The notes under the pieces are model-generated. The model did no database searches. It was not told where the DNA came from and was given only the letters and a program-made list of their open reading frames with translations. Both the position numbers and the translations under genes were made by a program. Shown piece after piece: positions 8,344 to 17,668 of a stretch of DNA of 64,000 bases. Source of the DNA: Oceanospirillaceae bacterium (lineage in GTDB: Bacteria; Pseudomonadota; Gammaproteobacteria; Pseudomonadales; Balneatricaceae); assembly GCA_013215445.1 (NCBI GenBank), contig JABSRA010000006.1, positions 1 to 64,000 of the forward strand, read 5' to 3'. Positions within the stretch are counted from its first letter, which is position 1; the number at the start of each line of letters is the position of its first letter.

Positions 8344-9152
8344 TAAGTACCAAATAAGCGGTTGAATAAACCTTTTTTTGTAACGTTCATAAATCTCAGT
8401 GCTACCTCTTTACCGAGTAACCGGTCGATTGCATCTGAGTAAGCCTGACCCGCGTCACTGTCAGTATCGTGCACGACTGGGGTACCCAAATTGGAAGCTT
8501 TTAACACGGCCTTTGACTCTGGTATGACTCCCAGTAGTTTTAGTGCGAGGATGTCGTGAATATCATCGACACTGAGCATCTCGCCTTCAGCGACTCTTTT
8601 AGGATCGTAGCGGGTGATTAATAGGTGCTCTATTATCGGCTCTAAACCCCGTTCGGCACGCTGCGACTTACTTTGTAAAATGCCTAAAATTCGGTCTGAA
8701 TCACGTACTGAAGAAACTTCTGGATTGGTGGTGACGATGGCTTCGTCGGCAAAATAGAGTGCCATCATTGCCCCCGCTTCAATGCCCGCTGGGGAGTCGC
8801 AAATAATGTATTCAAACTTTTCGCGAAGCTGATCGATAACCTTACCCACTCCCTCCTTGGTTAGTGCGTCTTTATCCTTGGTTTGCGATGCGGGTAAAAT
8901 GTAGAGGCCTTCGACTTTTTTATCTTTGATTAAGGTTTGGGTTAAATTGGACTCGCCGTTAATTAAATTGACAAAATCATAGACCACACGCCGTTCGCAG
9001 CCCATGATTAAATCTAAATTTCTCAGACCAATATCGAAATCAATAACGACTGTCTTATGACCTCTTAAGGCTAGCCCAGTGGCAATGGCTGCGCTGGAGG
9101 TGGTTTTGCCGACCCCTCCTTTTCCAGAGGTAATGACGATAACTTTTGACAT
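8343..9152 (-). CDS. minD: Septum site-determining ATPase MinD
   Basis: 269 residues. The deviant Walker A motif KGGVGKTT is at residues 11-18, followed by FDIGLRNLDLIMGCERR and the C-terminal amphipathic membrane-targeting helix (KGLFNRLFGT). MinD binds the inner membrane in the ATP form, recruits MinC, and oscillates under MinE. It is 10 bases downstream of minC and overlaps minE. All expected family motifs are present. Confidence 0.98.
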   Translation of the reverse strand: MSKVIVITSGKGGVGKTTSSAAIATGLALRGHKTVVIDFDIGLRNLDLIMGCERRVVYDFVNLINGESNLTQTLIKDKKVEGLYILPASQTKDKDALTKEGVGKVIDQLREKFEYIICDSPAGIEAGAMMALYFADEAIVTTNPEVSSVRDSDRILGILQSKSQRAERGLEPIIEHLLITRYDPKRVAEGEMLSVDDIHDILALKLLGVIPESKAVLKASNLGTPVVHDTDSDAGQAYSDAIDRLLGKEVALRFMNVTKKGLFNRLFGT

Positions 9153-9162
9153 AAATGTGTTC

Positions 9163-9912
9163 CTAATTTTTAATGCTAGTGGGGCCTATTGGCTGTGCTG
9201 ATAATTTTCCCGATTCATATTTAAACAGCGCAGATTGTCGCCATACGGCTGGTGGTAATTGATCGCTCAGCCAGTAATTACCGGCAATAGAGACTAATTC
9301 AGCTTCCATCGAGTGGCAGTAAATGATGGCGTTTGTGGCACCCGATGCACCGGCCAGTGCCCGTCCTCTGAGTTGCCCATAAATATGGATGTTGCCGTCG
9401 GCGACGACTTCAGCACCGTTACTGACCGAGCCGATAATGATCAAATCGGAGTTTTTTGCATAAATCTGTTGCCCGGAGCGCACCGGTTTTGTAATCACTT
9501 TGGCGGCGACAGCCGCTTTAGGCAGCGCCGGGTTGGCTTCTCGCTCTGCGGCTTTTAGCGGCTGGGTGTCGGCAAGTTTTGCCGCATCTGAGCGGGGTTG
9601 CTTAAGGGTGGCTAATCCAGCCGCGATTGCCGCTATTGCCTGTTCTGGAGTGGCGTTACAGACACCCACACAGACAAAATCCCGGGTCTCAATCACTTGT
9701 TTAAGTTGCTTGAAATTCAGCAGTGCTCCCTGAGTCTTCTCAATATTAATGACCAGTGGGGCGCGATAAAAGAAATCTTTAGTCTGTTGCAACCTTGCAT
9801 CTAACTGTGCGGTGAGAACCGCTAGGTCGGTTCCGTCCAATTGTAATATTGAGAGTGGGAAAAGACTGCCTTTAATTTCAGTCTCTTTTATCAAAGCGTT
9901 GTGTTGCACCAT
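9163..9912 (-). CDS. minC: Septum site-determining protein MinC
   Basis: 249 residues, slightly longer than the E. coli protein because of a longer alanine- and lysine-rich linker (about residues 108-140). The N-terminal domain (about 1-105) is the FtsZ-inhibiting part. The C-terminal beta-helix domain (about 140-240) shows VRSGQQIYAKNSDLIIIG, GNIHIYGQLRGRALAGA and GNYWL. MinC with MinD blocks FtsZ assembly away from midcell. It is the first gene of minCDE. Confidence 0.96.
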   Translation of the reverse strand: MVQHNALIKETEIKGSLFPLSILQLDGTDLAVLTAQLDARLQQTKDFFYRAPLVINIEKTQGALLNFKQLKQVIETRDFVCVGVCNATPEQAIAAIAAGLATLKQPRSDAAKLADTQPLKAAEREANPALPKAAVAAKVITKPVRSGQQIYAKNSDLIIIGSVSNGAEVVADGNIHIYGQLRGRALAGASGATNAIIYCHSMEAELVSIAGNYWLSDQLPPAVWRQSALFKYESGKLSAQPIGPTSIKN

Positions 9913-10422
9913 TAAATGAATAACTCCAAACCAATAATTTCGCTGCTAGAGGTAGATTTTCCACGGAGTAAACTGGTCGAATCCCGCTGTTGCATAAAAT
10001 AGTGCAAGCCAGCTTGGCAAACAGTGTTTTAAACTGACCAAAAATTTTGCGGAATTTACAGTGAAAAACTGTAGTTGTTTGTTTAATAACCAGATAAACA
10101 AGTGGCAGAGACGTTGATCAATACCTTTAGCTCAGGGCGCGCAGTATAATATAGTCACTGAAAAAAGCAGATAAATTTAGCCTTTTTGGGCATTATTTGT
10201 AATATAGCCGCGATTCATGGTTGCCAATGGTGAGTTTTTTGAGAATGTGCTCTGCAGGCGCTGTAGATATTCAGGAACCTGGAGAGAGTGGTTGGTTAAG
10301 CGGTGAATAGTGGCATATTGTCACAGGGACTCTCCCGGGGAGATTAGCCTTGAGCGGAGTGAGAGAAAACGGGTTTCGCTATATCTGGTCGCATTTTCGC
10401 CAGTCCTACCAATCACCAGTCG
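9913..10422. other. Intergenic region upstream of minCDE
   Basis: 510 bases without a supported gene. It must hold the min operon promoter on the minus strand. An AT-rich CTATATTATACTG stretch at about 10140-10156 (minus strand) is a plausible -10 region, but I cannot fix a -35. A short inverted repeat TCTCCCGGGGAGA near 10330-10343 is not followed by a T-run. A 67-codon open frame on the plus strand here has no support. Confidence 0.4.
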
Positions 10423-10893
10423 TTACAGCTTTCGGCCCAGCTTTTTCTCGACTTGCTTTTTCTCCCATTTAGCACCAAAGAAGTCAAATACCTCAAAGAC
10501 GCTAAGCCCGTGAGATACCACTCCAATACCCCAACCCAATGCTACCCACCAAGCCCAAATATAAGCGGGGCTGGTGACTAAATTCAGTATAAATAGGCCA
10601 CCGACAATAATGGCGTATTTAAGCAGATGGTTGTAAAAGTTTTTGATGTCACGCACTTGTTCTAGGGCTTGGCTCTGTGTAGTACTCAGTGATGATTGGC
10701 TGGGCATGGTTGGCTCCTGCGGGGATAAATCCGCTAGATTGATTTCAAAAACCGCCGCAAGAGACTTCATGGACTCAAGTCCGGCGGTTTGGCCGCGCTC
10801 GATTCGCTGAATAGTTCGTACACTTAAGCCGGCTAATTGTGCCAGTTGCTGCTGCGACCAGCCCCGTTGTAATCTTAATTTACGAACAATCAT
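10423..10893 (-). CDS. XRE-family regulator fused to a 2TM domain
   Basis: 156 residues. Residues 1-60 form a Cro/C1-type helix-turn-helix (RGWSQQQLAQLAGLSVRTIQRIERG). Residues about 75-140 match the 2TM domain layout, with two membrane segments (YAIIVGGLFILNLVTSPAYIWAWWVALGWGIGVVSHG split by a short turn). Such proteins are membrane-anchored transcription regulators of mostly unknown targets. The gene stands alone, with no divergent partner that would name its target. Confidence 0.85.
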   Translation of the reverse strand: MIVRKLRLQRGWSQQQLAQLAGLSVRTIQRIERGQTAGLESMKSLAAVFEINLADLSPQEPTMPSQSSLSTTQSQALEQVRDIKNFYNHLLKYAIIVGGLFILNLVTSPAYIWAWWVALGWGIGVVSHGLSVFEVFDFFGAKWEKKQVEKKLGRKL

Positions 10894-11019
10894 TAGTCCC
10901 TTTTATCTCCAGTGCTGCGGGGTTTAATTATCCCGCATCTAGTAAAAAAATGTGACGACATTTAGCTGACACAAAAGTGACAGTTGTTAATAATCAAAAA
11001 GTTACGTCTTCACCTATTT

Positions 11020-11268
11020 TCAACGCAGTAAAACGATGCGGGGCTGGATGCTGTTTTTCAAGGGCTCCTGCAGTCGCTGTGCCGGCGTTAAAAAGGGCTC
11101 AGAGGTCAGCGGATAAGTCCCCCAGTGAATAGTCACCGAGCGTTTTGCTTTAATCTCTTGAACTATGCTGACCACCTGCACTGGGTCTGCCTGCTGACGG
11201 CTCATAACAATAACGGGGAGAGTATGCCAAGATCGGTACCAACGCTAGCTCAATAGCGCCTGCCCTTT
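11020..11268 (-). pseudogene. Remnant of an MBL-fold hydrolase (NAPE-PLD/UlaG-like), frameshifted
   Basis: Only the C-terminal end of a metallo-beta-lactamase-fold hydrolase is left. The downstream part reads MSRQQADPVQVV...SVTIHWGTYPLTSEPF, the usual end of NAPE-PLD-like hydrolases. Upstream, in another frame, GAIELALVPILAYSPRY matches the preceding conserved strand. The two join only through a frameshift near 11205. No metal-binding HxHxDH part was found further upstream. The fragment is non-functional and its position between unrelated genes suggests an old deletion. Confidence 0.65.
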
Positions 11269-11378
11269 TCCGCTTATTACCGTTTTTCATCAACCAGCCA
11301 TACGGTGTTCAATCGAAAAAAGTCCCCTGAAAACAATTAACGGCGCTATCATCAAGGCAGTGAATTATCATTAATGGC

Positions 11379-12362
11379 TTAATCGATGGTATCAAGCAGT
11401 GATTGCCTGCGTCTATCGACGGTTAACTTGGTCACATCAGGTCTCGAATAATGGCCGGCAATATCAAAATTTTGTCGCTCTTCGCGCACCCGTGCCTGAT
11501 CAATGACGGCGGTATAGAGCCCCTCCTCATCGCATTGCGGTTCAATAATCCACTGCCCATCCGGGCCCGCTAAACAGGAACCACCATTAGATAACATCTC
11601 GTTATCGCCGGCGCCGTCTAGAATAGCCGCCAAATGAGGCGTGTCGCTCGGAAAGTCAGCTTTGCGCATTAAGCCACAGGCCGCCATCGAAAATGAGCGC
11701 CCCTCTTTGGCGATAAATTTAGTTAAATCAAAGGTGTTTCGCTGACAGCCGGGCCAGATGGCGACGTGTAAATCCTCACCTAGGGCGTAGAGTGCGGTGC
11801 GTGAAAGCGGCATCCAGTTCTCCCAACAATTGAGTCCACCGGCGTGAAATGCACCTATGTTGTGAACTTGCAAGCCGTGTCCATCTCCCGCTGACCAGGT
11901 TAAACGCTCTTCGTAAGTGGGCATTAACTTACGGTGGGTCGACTGAATCTCACCGTTTTGATCGATGTATACCATAGTGCAATATAAACTGTGACCACCG
12001 CGATGCATCGGGCGCTCGATAATACCTAAATAGACGGCGCAATGGTTAGCCTTAGCCGCACTGCAAACATCCTTTAAATGCCCAGCCTCAATCACCACCG
12101 CCTGATCAGTATAGTGCGAGTGCAGCTCTTTTTGGTCGCGGGCATTAAATCTGGCACCATCGGTCATCGAGACCCAATAGGGGTAGCCGGGGATAAGTGC
12201 CTCACCAAAGGCCACTAAATCGACTTTTTCTGCCCCGGCTCTCTCGATCATCGTGACTACCTTTTGGGTGGTCGCCACTCTGTCTAACCATACTGGGGCC
12301 AATTGTGCCAAGCCAACTTTTAGCTGATCCTTGCCCAAGCTACTATCATTGTTATAGAACAT
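11379..12362 (-). CDS. Nitrilase-family carbon-nitrogen hydrolase
   Basis: 327 residues, usual for aliphatic or aryl nitrilases and cyanide hydratases. The catalytic triad is visible: Glu54 (FGEALIPGYP), Lys145 (THRKLMPTYEERL) and Cys179 (GGLNCWENWMP). The fold is the cytoplasmic CN-hydrolase type that turns a nitrile into an acid and ammonia. It is divergent from a LysR regulator, with an inverted repeat between the two genes, so it is probably controlled by that regulator. The substrate cannot be read from the sequence. Confidence 0.93.
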   Translation of the reverse strand: MFYNNDSSLGKDQLKVGLAQLAPVWLDRVATTQKVVTMIERAGAEKVDLVAFGEALIPGYPYWVSMTDGARFNARDQKELHSHYTDQAVVIEAGHLKDVCSAAKANHCAVYLGIIERPMHRGGHSLYCTMVYIDQNGEIQSTHRKLMPTYEERLTWSAGDGHGLQVHNIGAFHAGGLNCWENWMPLSRTALYALGEDLHVAIWPGCQRNTFDLTKFIAKEGRSFSMAACGLMRKADFPSDTPHLAAILDGAGDNEMLSNGGSCLAGPDGQWIIEPQCDEEGLYTAVIDQARVREERQNFDIAGHYSRPDVTKLTVDRRRQSLLDTID

Positions 12363-12424
12363 TGATTATCTCCGATAAAATGTGGTGATTGAGTATTTAT
12401 TACTGCGATGAGAGACAGCATAAT

Positions 12425-12448
12425 CTATTATGGTGGTAATGATAATAG
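12425..12448. promoter_or_regulatory. Candidate LysR-type operator in the nitrilase/LysR divergent region
   Basis: CTATTAT (12425-12431) and ATAATAG (12442-12448) form a perfect 7-base inverted repeat with a 10-base spacer, 27 bases upstream of the lysR GTG start. LysR-type regulators bind such A/T-rich dyads in divergent promoters. Binding is inferred. Confidence 0.5.
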
Positions 12449-12475
12449 CGAAAAACAGAACAGGACTTATGCATT

Positions 12476-13408
12476 GTGGACATAAATAAGCTGATAAACT
12501 CACTGGCGGATATGGCCAGTTTTGTCACTGTGGTAGAGGAGGGCGACTTCAGTGCCGCGAGTCGCAAGTTGGGTGTCACTCCCTCAGCGGTGAGCCGTCA
12601 AGTAACCCGACTAGAGCAGACGTTGGGGGTAAAACTACTGGAACGCACCACTCGAAAAATGGACTTGTCGAGTTCTGGTAGACCTGTTTTTGAGCTGTGT
12701 CGGGCGATGTTAGATTCTGCCCAAGAGGTGGTGAATGTCGTCGCCACGGTCGCTGAACCTGAGGGTTTGCTACGAATTGCCGCTCCTAAAGCGCTGGCAA
12801 AACAAATACTGGAACCACTCTTACTCGCCTTTGCGCTGCGCTATCCAAAAATAAAGCTGCAAATCAAAGTGACGGATCATATTGTCGACCCTATCCACAA
12901 CGAAGTTGATATTGTGGTAACGCTGGAGAGAGAGCCTATTTTGGGTTTGATTGCCAAAGAGTTGGGTGAGGTGAAAATTATACTCTGTGCATGTCCTGAC
13001 TATCTGCGACAGCTAGCCCCAGTGATGGATCCAAAAGACTTGCAGCGCCACAGTTGTATTACCTTGGGAGAAAGTGCCAATAATGGTGTGTTGGAGTTAC
13101 AAAAAGAGGGCATCATCCGAAAAATTCAAGTCAGTGGCCGGATCAGCGTCAACCACTCTGAAATACGCTTGCAAGCGGTATTAAAAGGCTTAGGTATAGG
13201 TCTTTTGCCGGATTTTGTCGCCGCTGAGCAGTTACAAAAAGGTAATTTAATCAAAGTACTAGCTGATTGGGAAATAAAGCATAACTATCAGGGGAAAGTT
13301 AGATTACAATATGCGCAATCCAAGTTTATGCCAGAGCGGGTCAAGTTGTTGGTCGCTTATCTGGTCGATAATTATCCTGGGGAAGCGCTGCATTCATCAA
13401 CTATCTGA
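12476..13408 (+). CDS. LysR-family transcriptional regulator
   Basis: 310 residues from a GTG start. The N-terminal winged helix (about residues 10-70) shows DFSAASRKLGVTPSAVSRQVTRLEQTLGVKLLERTTRK. The rest is a LysR substrate-binding domain (about 95-295) of the group that often controls efflux or catabolic genes. It is divergent from the nitrilase gene and followed 50 bases later by an EamA exporter gene on the same strand, so it may control both. Confidence 0.93.
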   Translation: MDINKLINSLADMASFVTVVEEGDFSAASRKLGVTPSAVSRQVTRLEQTLGVKLLERTTRKMDLSSSGRPVFELCRAMLDSAQEVVNVVATVAEPEGLLRIAAPKALAKQILEPLLLAFALRYPKIKLQIKVTDHIVDPIHNEVDIVVTLEREPILGLIAKELGEVKIILCACPDYLRQLAPVMDPKDLQRHSCITLGESANNGVLELQKEGIIRKIQVSGRISVNHSEIRLQAVLKGLGIGLLPDFVAAEQLQKGNLIKVLADWEIKHNYQGKVRLQYAQSKFMPERVKLLVAYLVDNYPGEALHSSTI

Positions 13409-13458
13409 GCGATGAATAGAGAGTGATTCGTTGTATCTTCCAAATAAAGAGTGCCTGC

Positions 13459-14394
13459 ATGTCCACTGTCTCCTCCAACCAGCAAGTTATGATTTCTCCT
13501 CGTCAATGGGGACTTATATTATTGTTATTATCGCCTGCCCTACTGGCATCGAACGTTATCATTGCCAAGGCGGTGGTCGATATTATACCGCCTTTCACCC
13601 TGGCGTTTAGCCGTTGGTTGGTCACTGTATTATTGTTGCTGCCGTTTGTCGGTTCACACCTGTGGCGGGCGAGGGCTATTATAAAAAAAGAATGGCGACA
13701 GCTGTTGGTGCTGGGTTTTTTAGGGATGGGCGTCTGCGGTGCGTTCCCCTATATAGGTGCGCAAACCACGAGTGCGACTAATATTGGTTTGATATACGCC
13801 TTTTCGCCGATTTTTATCATTGTATTTTCACGCCTTTTTTATGCAGTGCAATTAACCAAACGTCAGTTATTGGGAGTGCTGTTTGCGTTTGTCGGGGTGC
13901 TGGTCATCGTCGCAAAAGGGGATGTGCAAGTACTGCAGGATTTAAGCTTCACCGAGGGAGACTTGTGGATAGTCGGGGCTGCGGCTGGATGGGGATTTTA
14001 TTCACTGTGGCAAGGGTATCTCAAGAGTGAGTTAAGTTTGTTGATACGTTTTAGTGCCATGGCAGTGGGGGGAGCTATCGTATTGTTGCCCTTTGCAGCG
14101 GTTGAACTCTATCAGCAGTTACCCATCGTCTGGGACCCGCAAGTGGGGCAGACGATTATCGTTACTATTATTTTTTTGGCGGTGGTTTCCTCGATAGCTT
14201 CCTATGCTGCCTACGCACAAATTCAAGTGCTGTTAGGGGCCTCTGTTGCATCATTAGTGATGTATGCTCTACCGCTTTACACCGCAGCCCTAGCTTGGCT
14301 GATTCTCGATGAGCAACTTCACAGCTTCCACTTGTTCGGGGCGGCACTAATATTACCGGGATTGTTTTTAGCGGCGAAGGTCAAACGGCACTAG
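13459..14394 (+). CDS. DMT-superfamily transporter (EamA domains)
   Basis: The start is placed at ATG 13459 (MSTVSSNQQVMIS), since the open frame from the GTG 13423 adds an unusual hydrophilic leader. About 311 residues with ten hydrophobic segments in two EamA repeats (first about residues 20-145, second about 160-305). The conserved pattern of each repeat end is present (TSATNIGLIYAFSPIFIIVFSRLFY; SLVMYALPLYTAALAWLILDE). Substrate unknown; amino acids or metabolites are typical. It follows the LysR gene. Confidence 0.88.
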   Translation: MSTVSSNQQVMISPRQWGLILLLLSPALLASNVIIAKAVVDIIPPFTLAFSRWLVTVLLLLPFVGSHLWRARAIIKKEWRQLLVLGFLGMGVCGAFPYIGAQTTSATNIGLIYAFSPIFIIVFSRLFYAVQLTKRQLLGVLFAFVGVLVIVAKGDVQVLQDLSFTEGDLWIVGAAAGWGFYSLWQGYLKSELSLLIRFSAMAVGGAIVLLPFAAVELYQQLPIVWDPQVGQTIIVTIIFLAVVSSIASYAAYAQIQVLLGASVASLVMYALPLYTAALAWLILDEQLHSFHLFGAALILPGLFLAAKVKRH

Positions 14395-14580
14395 GGTTGC
14401 GAAGAAAAAATTAGAGCTCTCGACCATATAGAGTGAGACCTCAGCATAACGTATAACCGAGCGCTTCTTAAAAACAGAAAATGTACTATATTTTTCCTTT
14501 TATTGAGAATAGTCCTCAGGACTATTTCATTATTGGCGACAATTTATCACTATAATTATCTATTATTCATGGCGAATACA

Positions 14581-16047
14581 ATGAATATTGATAAAAGTAA
14601 GCGAATCATAAGTGTCTTACTGGCTATTGTTTATCTACTCATTCCAATCTCTGCTAAGGCTTTTAATAAAGATGACTCCGAGTGGTATGCCCTATTTTTA
14701 GCGGGGAAAAAATCCGGATATTCAAAAATTGAACGAGTCGTCAGCGATCAGATTGTCACCACCAGCGTGACCACTTTGCTGCAAATTAACCGTGGCAAGA
14801 CACAAATTCAGCTTAAAACCATTGAACAGAGTACTGAAACGTTAACCGGCGAAGTGATTAGCTTCAGCTCTATGGAGGAGGAAGGTACGACCCGTCGTAC
14901 TATCACGGGAGTGATCGAGGGAGCAGTATTAAAGGTTAGCATTGATCATGGGGGAAACGTCAAGCATCGACAGTTGCCCTGGGATAATTCGGCGCTATTG
15001 TTTGAGGGCCAACGTTTATTGGCGATAGAGCACGGCTTGGTTGAAGGTAGTAGCTACCAGTCGCCTAATTTCTTGATCGGCGCGCTCCAAGTGGTTCAAA
15101 CTAAGGTAAAGATTGGTGCTACGGTGCCGGTTGAGCTGTTGGGCAAGGTGCTCAAACTTACTAAAACCACCACTTTCATTGAGTTTGGCACAACGACCTT
15201 GCAGATGGTTTCTTATGTTGATGAATTTTACCATTTCAAAAAAATGCAAATTCCATTGATGGGTAGTCAATTGGAGATGATCGCCACGACCGAACAATAT
15301 GCATTGAGCAGCAATCAATTATCAGATTTTTTTCTACGCCTATTTGTGTCCTCCCCCGTTGCTATAAAGACCCGACAGGCGAATGCTGCTGCTAAGTATT
15401 CGATAGTAAGGCACAGCCTTGACGCCCAATTTGTCGAGTCCTCTGAGCAGCAAGTTAGCGGGTCGGCAAGTGGCATCGTCTCGATTGAAATCACCCCGTT
15501 AGCGGATGTGGATGGTAAGTTTCCCTATCTTGGGCAGGATAATAAAATAGTGCAATCTTTAGCGCCGAATCGCTGGGTGCAAAACGATGATCCACGGTTG
15601 GTTAATATGGCAAAAAATGTAGTGCGCAATACTGTTTCTGCCCGTCGAGCGGCACAGCAGTTAGAGCGTTTTGTGCGGAACTATATTGTGCAGAAAGATT
15701 TAAATGTTGGTTATGCCAGTGCCTCACAGGTACTTAAAACCAAGCGCGGAGATTGTACTGAGCACGCTCTTCTATTGACCGCTATGTTAAAAGCGGTAGG
15801 GATTCCCGCCAGAGTAGCCACTGGGGTCGTCTATATGGCTGAATTTTTAGATCAACAGCAAGTATTTGTGCCCCATGCTTGGGCACAAGCTTATATAGGC
15901 GGAAAATGGCTAAGTTTTGATGCTTCCCTGGCGGGTTTTGACAGTACCCATATCCTGTTCGCTGTTGGGGATGGGGATCCCATGGCTTTTTTTAGTTTGA
16001 TCAATACCTTGGGGAATTTTGAGATTAAAGCCATTACCTTTCAATGA
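14581..16047 (+). CDS. Secreted transglutaminase-like protein
   Basis: The start is set at ATG 14581 (MNIDKSKRIISVLL), giving a clean signal peptide ending near SAKA; an in-frame ATG at 14569 is possible and the TTG at 14503 is unlikely. About 488 residues. The C-terminal third holds a transglutaminase-core domain with the triad cysteine in KRGDCTEHALLLTAMLKAVGIPAR, the histidine in VFVPHAWAQAY and the aspartate in WLSFDASL. The large N-terminal part is beta-rich with no recognised motif. Similar proteins are periplasmic and may act as proteases or on peptide bonds. It stands alone. Confidence 0.85.
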   Translation: MNIDKSKRIISVLLAIVYLLIPISAKAFNKDDSEWYALFLAGKKSGYSKIERVVSDQIVTTSVTTLLQINRGKTQIQLKTIEQSTETLTGEVISFSSMEEEGTTRRTITGVIEGAVLKVSIDHGGNVKHRQLPWDNSALLFEGQRLLAIEHGLVEGSSYQSPNFLIGALQVVQTKVKIGATVPVELLGKVLKLTKTTTFIEFGTTTLQMVSYVDEFYHFKKMQIPLMGSQLEMIATTEQYALSSNQLSDFFLRLFVSSPVAIKTRQANAAAKYSIVRHSLDAQFVESSEQQVSGSASGIVSIEITPLADVDGKFPYLGQDNKIVQSLAPNRWVQNDDPRLVNMAKNVVRNTVSARRAAQQLERFVRNYIVQKDLNVGYASASQVLKTKRGDCTEHALLLTAMLKAVGIPARVATGVVYMAEFLDQQQVFVPHAWAQAYIGGKWLSFDASLAGFDSTHILFAVGDGDPMAFFSLINTLGNFEIKAITFQ

Positions 16048-16481
16048 AAGGCAGGGGTTAAGGCTAGGCTAAATAAGATCCCTGAATATTAACCGGCAAT
16101 AATAACTGCGCTATTTTACTAATTTTTGCCATGCCTTCGCTCGACAAGTTGGCATGGCGTAGGTCTCTGCGCTAGTCATTAGCAGTTGAACTGTTTAGTG
16201 CGCAGTTCGACGGTGGTTTTATAGACTATACTAAACACGATAGGCCCGATGGTCGGTGCAATAATCTGTTGAAGTTGCTTGATACTCGCGGTTATCGGTA
16301 GCGGGTTTTTACCGCTAAATTTGCCATTGAATTATCCATTTTCTGCGAAAATTGCTGGGTGCTGTGAACAATATGCACAAAATTTGCAAAATGAACAAAA
16401 AAATCATTAAATTCTTAAACTTCAAAACAATCATAACGCGGGATATGGTGTCGCTATAACGAAAACAAAAAGGAGCAAAAC
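16048..16481. other. Intergenic region upstream of tctC
   Basis: 434 bases. It contains an inverted repeat GCCATGCC (16128-16135) and GGCATGGC (16151-16158) with a 15-base loop and no T-run, perhaps a terminator-like or operator element. A good ribosome binding site AAGGAG (about 16470-16475) precedes tctC. TATAAC just upstream of the gene (around 16455) may be a -10. No gene is seen. Confidence 0.4.
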
Positions 16482-17468
16482 ATGTCAATAAAACGTCGTA
16501 CTCTACTAGCTGCTGCCATTACCGGTTGCTTGCTATCTAGCCTTACATTCTCTGTTTCAGCCGCTGAAACCAAGCTTGATAAAATTCACTTTTTAATCCC
16601 CGGCGGTGCTGGTGGTGGTTGGGATGGTACTGCCCGTGGTACAGGAGAGGCGCTGCAGAAGTCTGGTTTAGTCGGAGAGGTCTCTTTTCAGAACATGTCT
16701 GGCGGTGGCGGTGGCAAGGCTATTGCACACTTGATCGAAACAGCTAAATCAGCTGAAGATACTCTGATGGTTAACTCCACACCTATCATCGTTCGCTCAA
16801 TCACTAAAGTATTCCCGCAGAGCTTTCGCGATCTGACCCCCGTTGCCGGTGTTATCGCCGATTATGGCGCACTAGTGGTTAGTGCTGACAGCCCGCTACA
16901 AGATTGGTCTCAGGCGCTGGCGTTATTCAAAGAGAGCCCTAGAAAATTGAAATTCGCCGGCGGATCAGCCCGTGGATCACTCGATCATTTAGTGGTTGCC
17001 TCAATTATCAAAGCTGAGGGTCTCGACCCACGCTCGCTTAAATACATTCCGTACGACGCTGGTGGCAAGGCAATGGCCGGGTTACTTTCTGGCGAAGCTA
17101 AGATTCTCTCTACCGGTTTAGGTGAAGCTTTGGCATTGGCCAAGGGTGGACAAGTCCGCATCTTAGGTATTACTGCTCCAGAGCGGGTTTCAGATGCACC
17201 TGATGTTCCAACCATGATGGAAATGGGTAATGACACAGTGTTTGCTAACTGGCGTGGATTCTTTGCGGCCCCTGGTGTGTCCAAAGAAAAAGTGGCAATG
17301 TGGAATGAAACGTTAGAGGCGATGTACAAAACTCCAGAGTGGGAATTGGTCCGTAGCCGTAATGGTTGGGTTAACCTCTACAACAACGGTGATGATTTTT
17401 ACAAGTTCCTAGAGCAGCAGGAAGAGCAAATCGGCTCATTGATGAAAGAGTTAGGTTTTTTGAAGTAA
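16482..17468 (+). CDS. tctC: Tripartite tricarboxylate transporter substrate-binding protein TctC
   Basis: 328 residues with a signal peptide of about 27 residues (LAAAITGCLLSSLTFSVSAA). The TctC/BugT fold is shown by PGGAGGGWDGTARGTGEAL near the N-terminus and GLGEALALAKGGQVRILGITAPER. It binds a carboxylate in the periplasm and hands it to TctA/TctB. A strong hairpin follows the gene and a strong ribosome binding site precedes it, in line with high expression. The glycine-rich start is of the type seen in citrate/tricarboxylate members; the ligand is not proven. Confidence 0.92.
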   Translation: MSIKRRTLLAAAITGCLLSSLTFSVSAAETKLDKIHFLIPGGAGGGWDGTARGTGEALQKSGLVGEVSFQNMSGGGGGKAIAHLIETAKSAEDTLMVNSTPIIVRSITKVFPQSFRDLTPVAGVIADYGALVVSADSPLQDWSQALALFKESPRKLKFAGGSARGSLDHLVVASIIKAEGLDPRSLKYIPYDAGGKAMAGLLSGEAKILSTGLGEALALAKGGQVRILGITAPERVSDAPDVPTMMEMGNDTVFANWRGFFAAPGVSKEKVAMWNETLEAMYKTPEWELVRSRNGWVNLYNNGDDFYKFLEQQEEQIGSLMKELGFLK

Positions 17469-17525
17469 AAATTGTTAAGAATTTGACCGCAGTGCACTCT
17501 GTACTCGGTCAGGTTCAATAGCAAC

Positions 17526-17561
17526 GCTCATGTGCCGGAATTACGCACATGAGCTTTTATT
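17526..17561 (+). terminator. Stem-loop with T-rich tail after tctC (partial terminator)
   Basis: Perfect 10-base stem GCTCATGTGC / GCACATGAGC with a 9-base loop, followed by TTTTATT. It lies between tctC and tctB. As tctB and tctA have no clear promoter of their own, it probably acts as an attenuator or 3' stabiliser of tctC mRNA. Confidence 0.75.
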
Positions 17562-17668
17562 CTAGAAGCGCTCAATAAGTCTCGATGTTCCCTCATAGAA
17601 CAACGTGATTTATCCAGATCTTTCTCAATAATAAGAGGCGGGCCGCTATTCATCGGCCCATACACACT

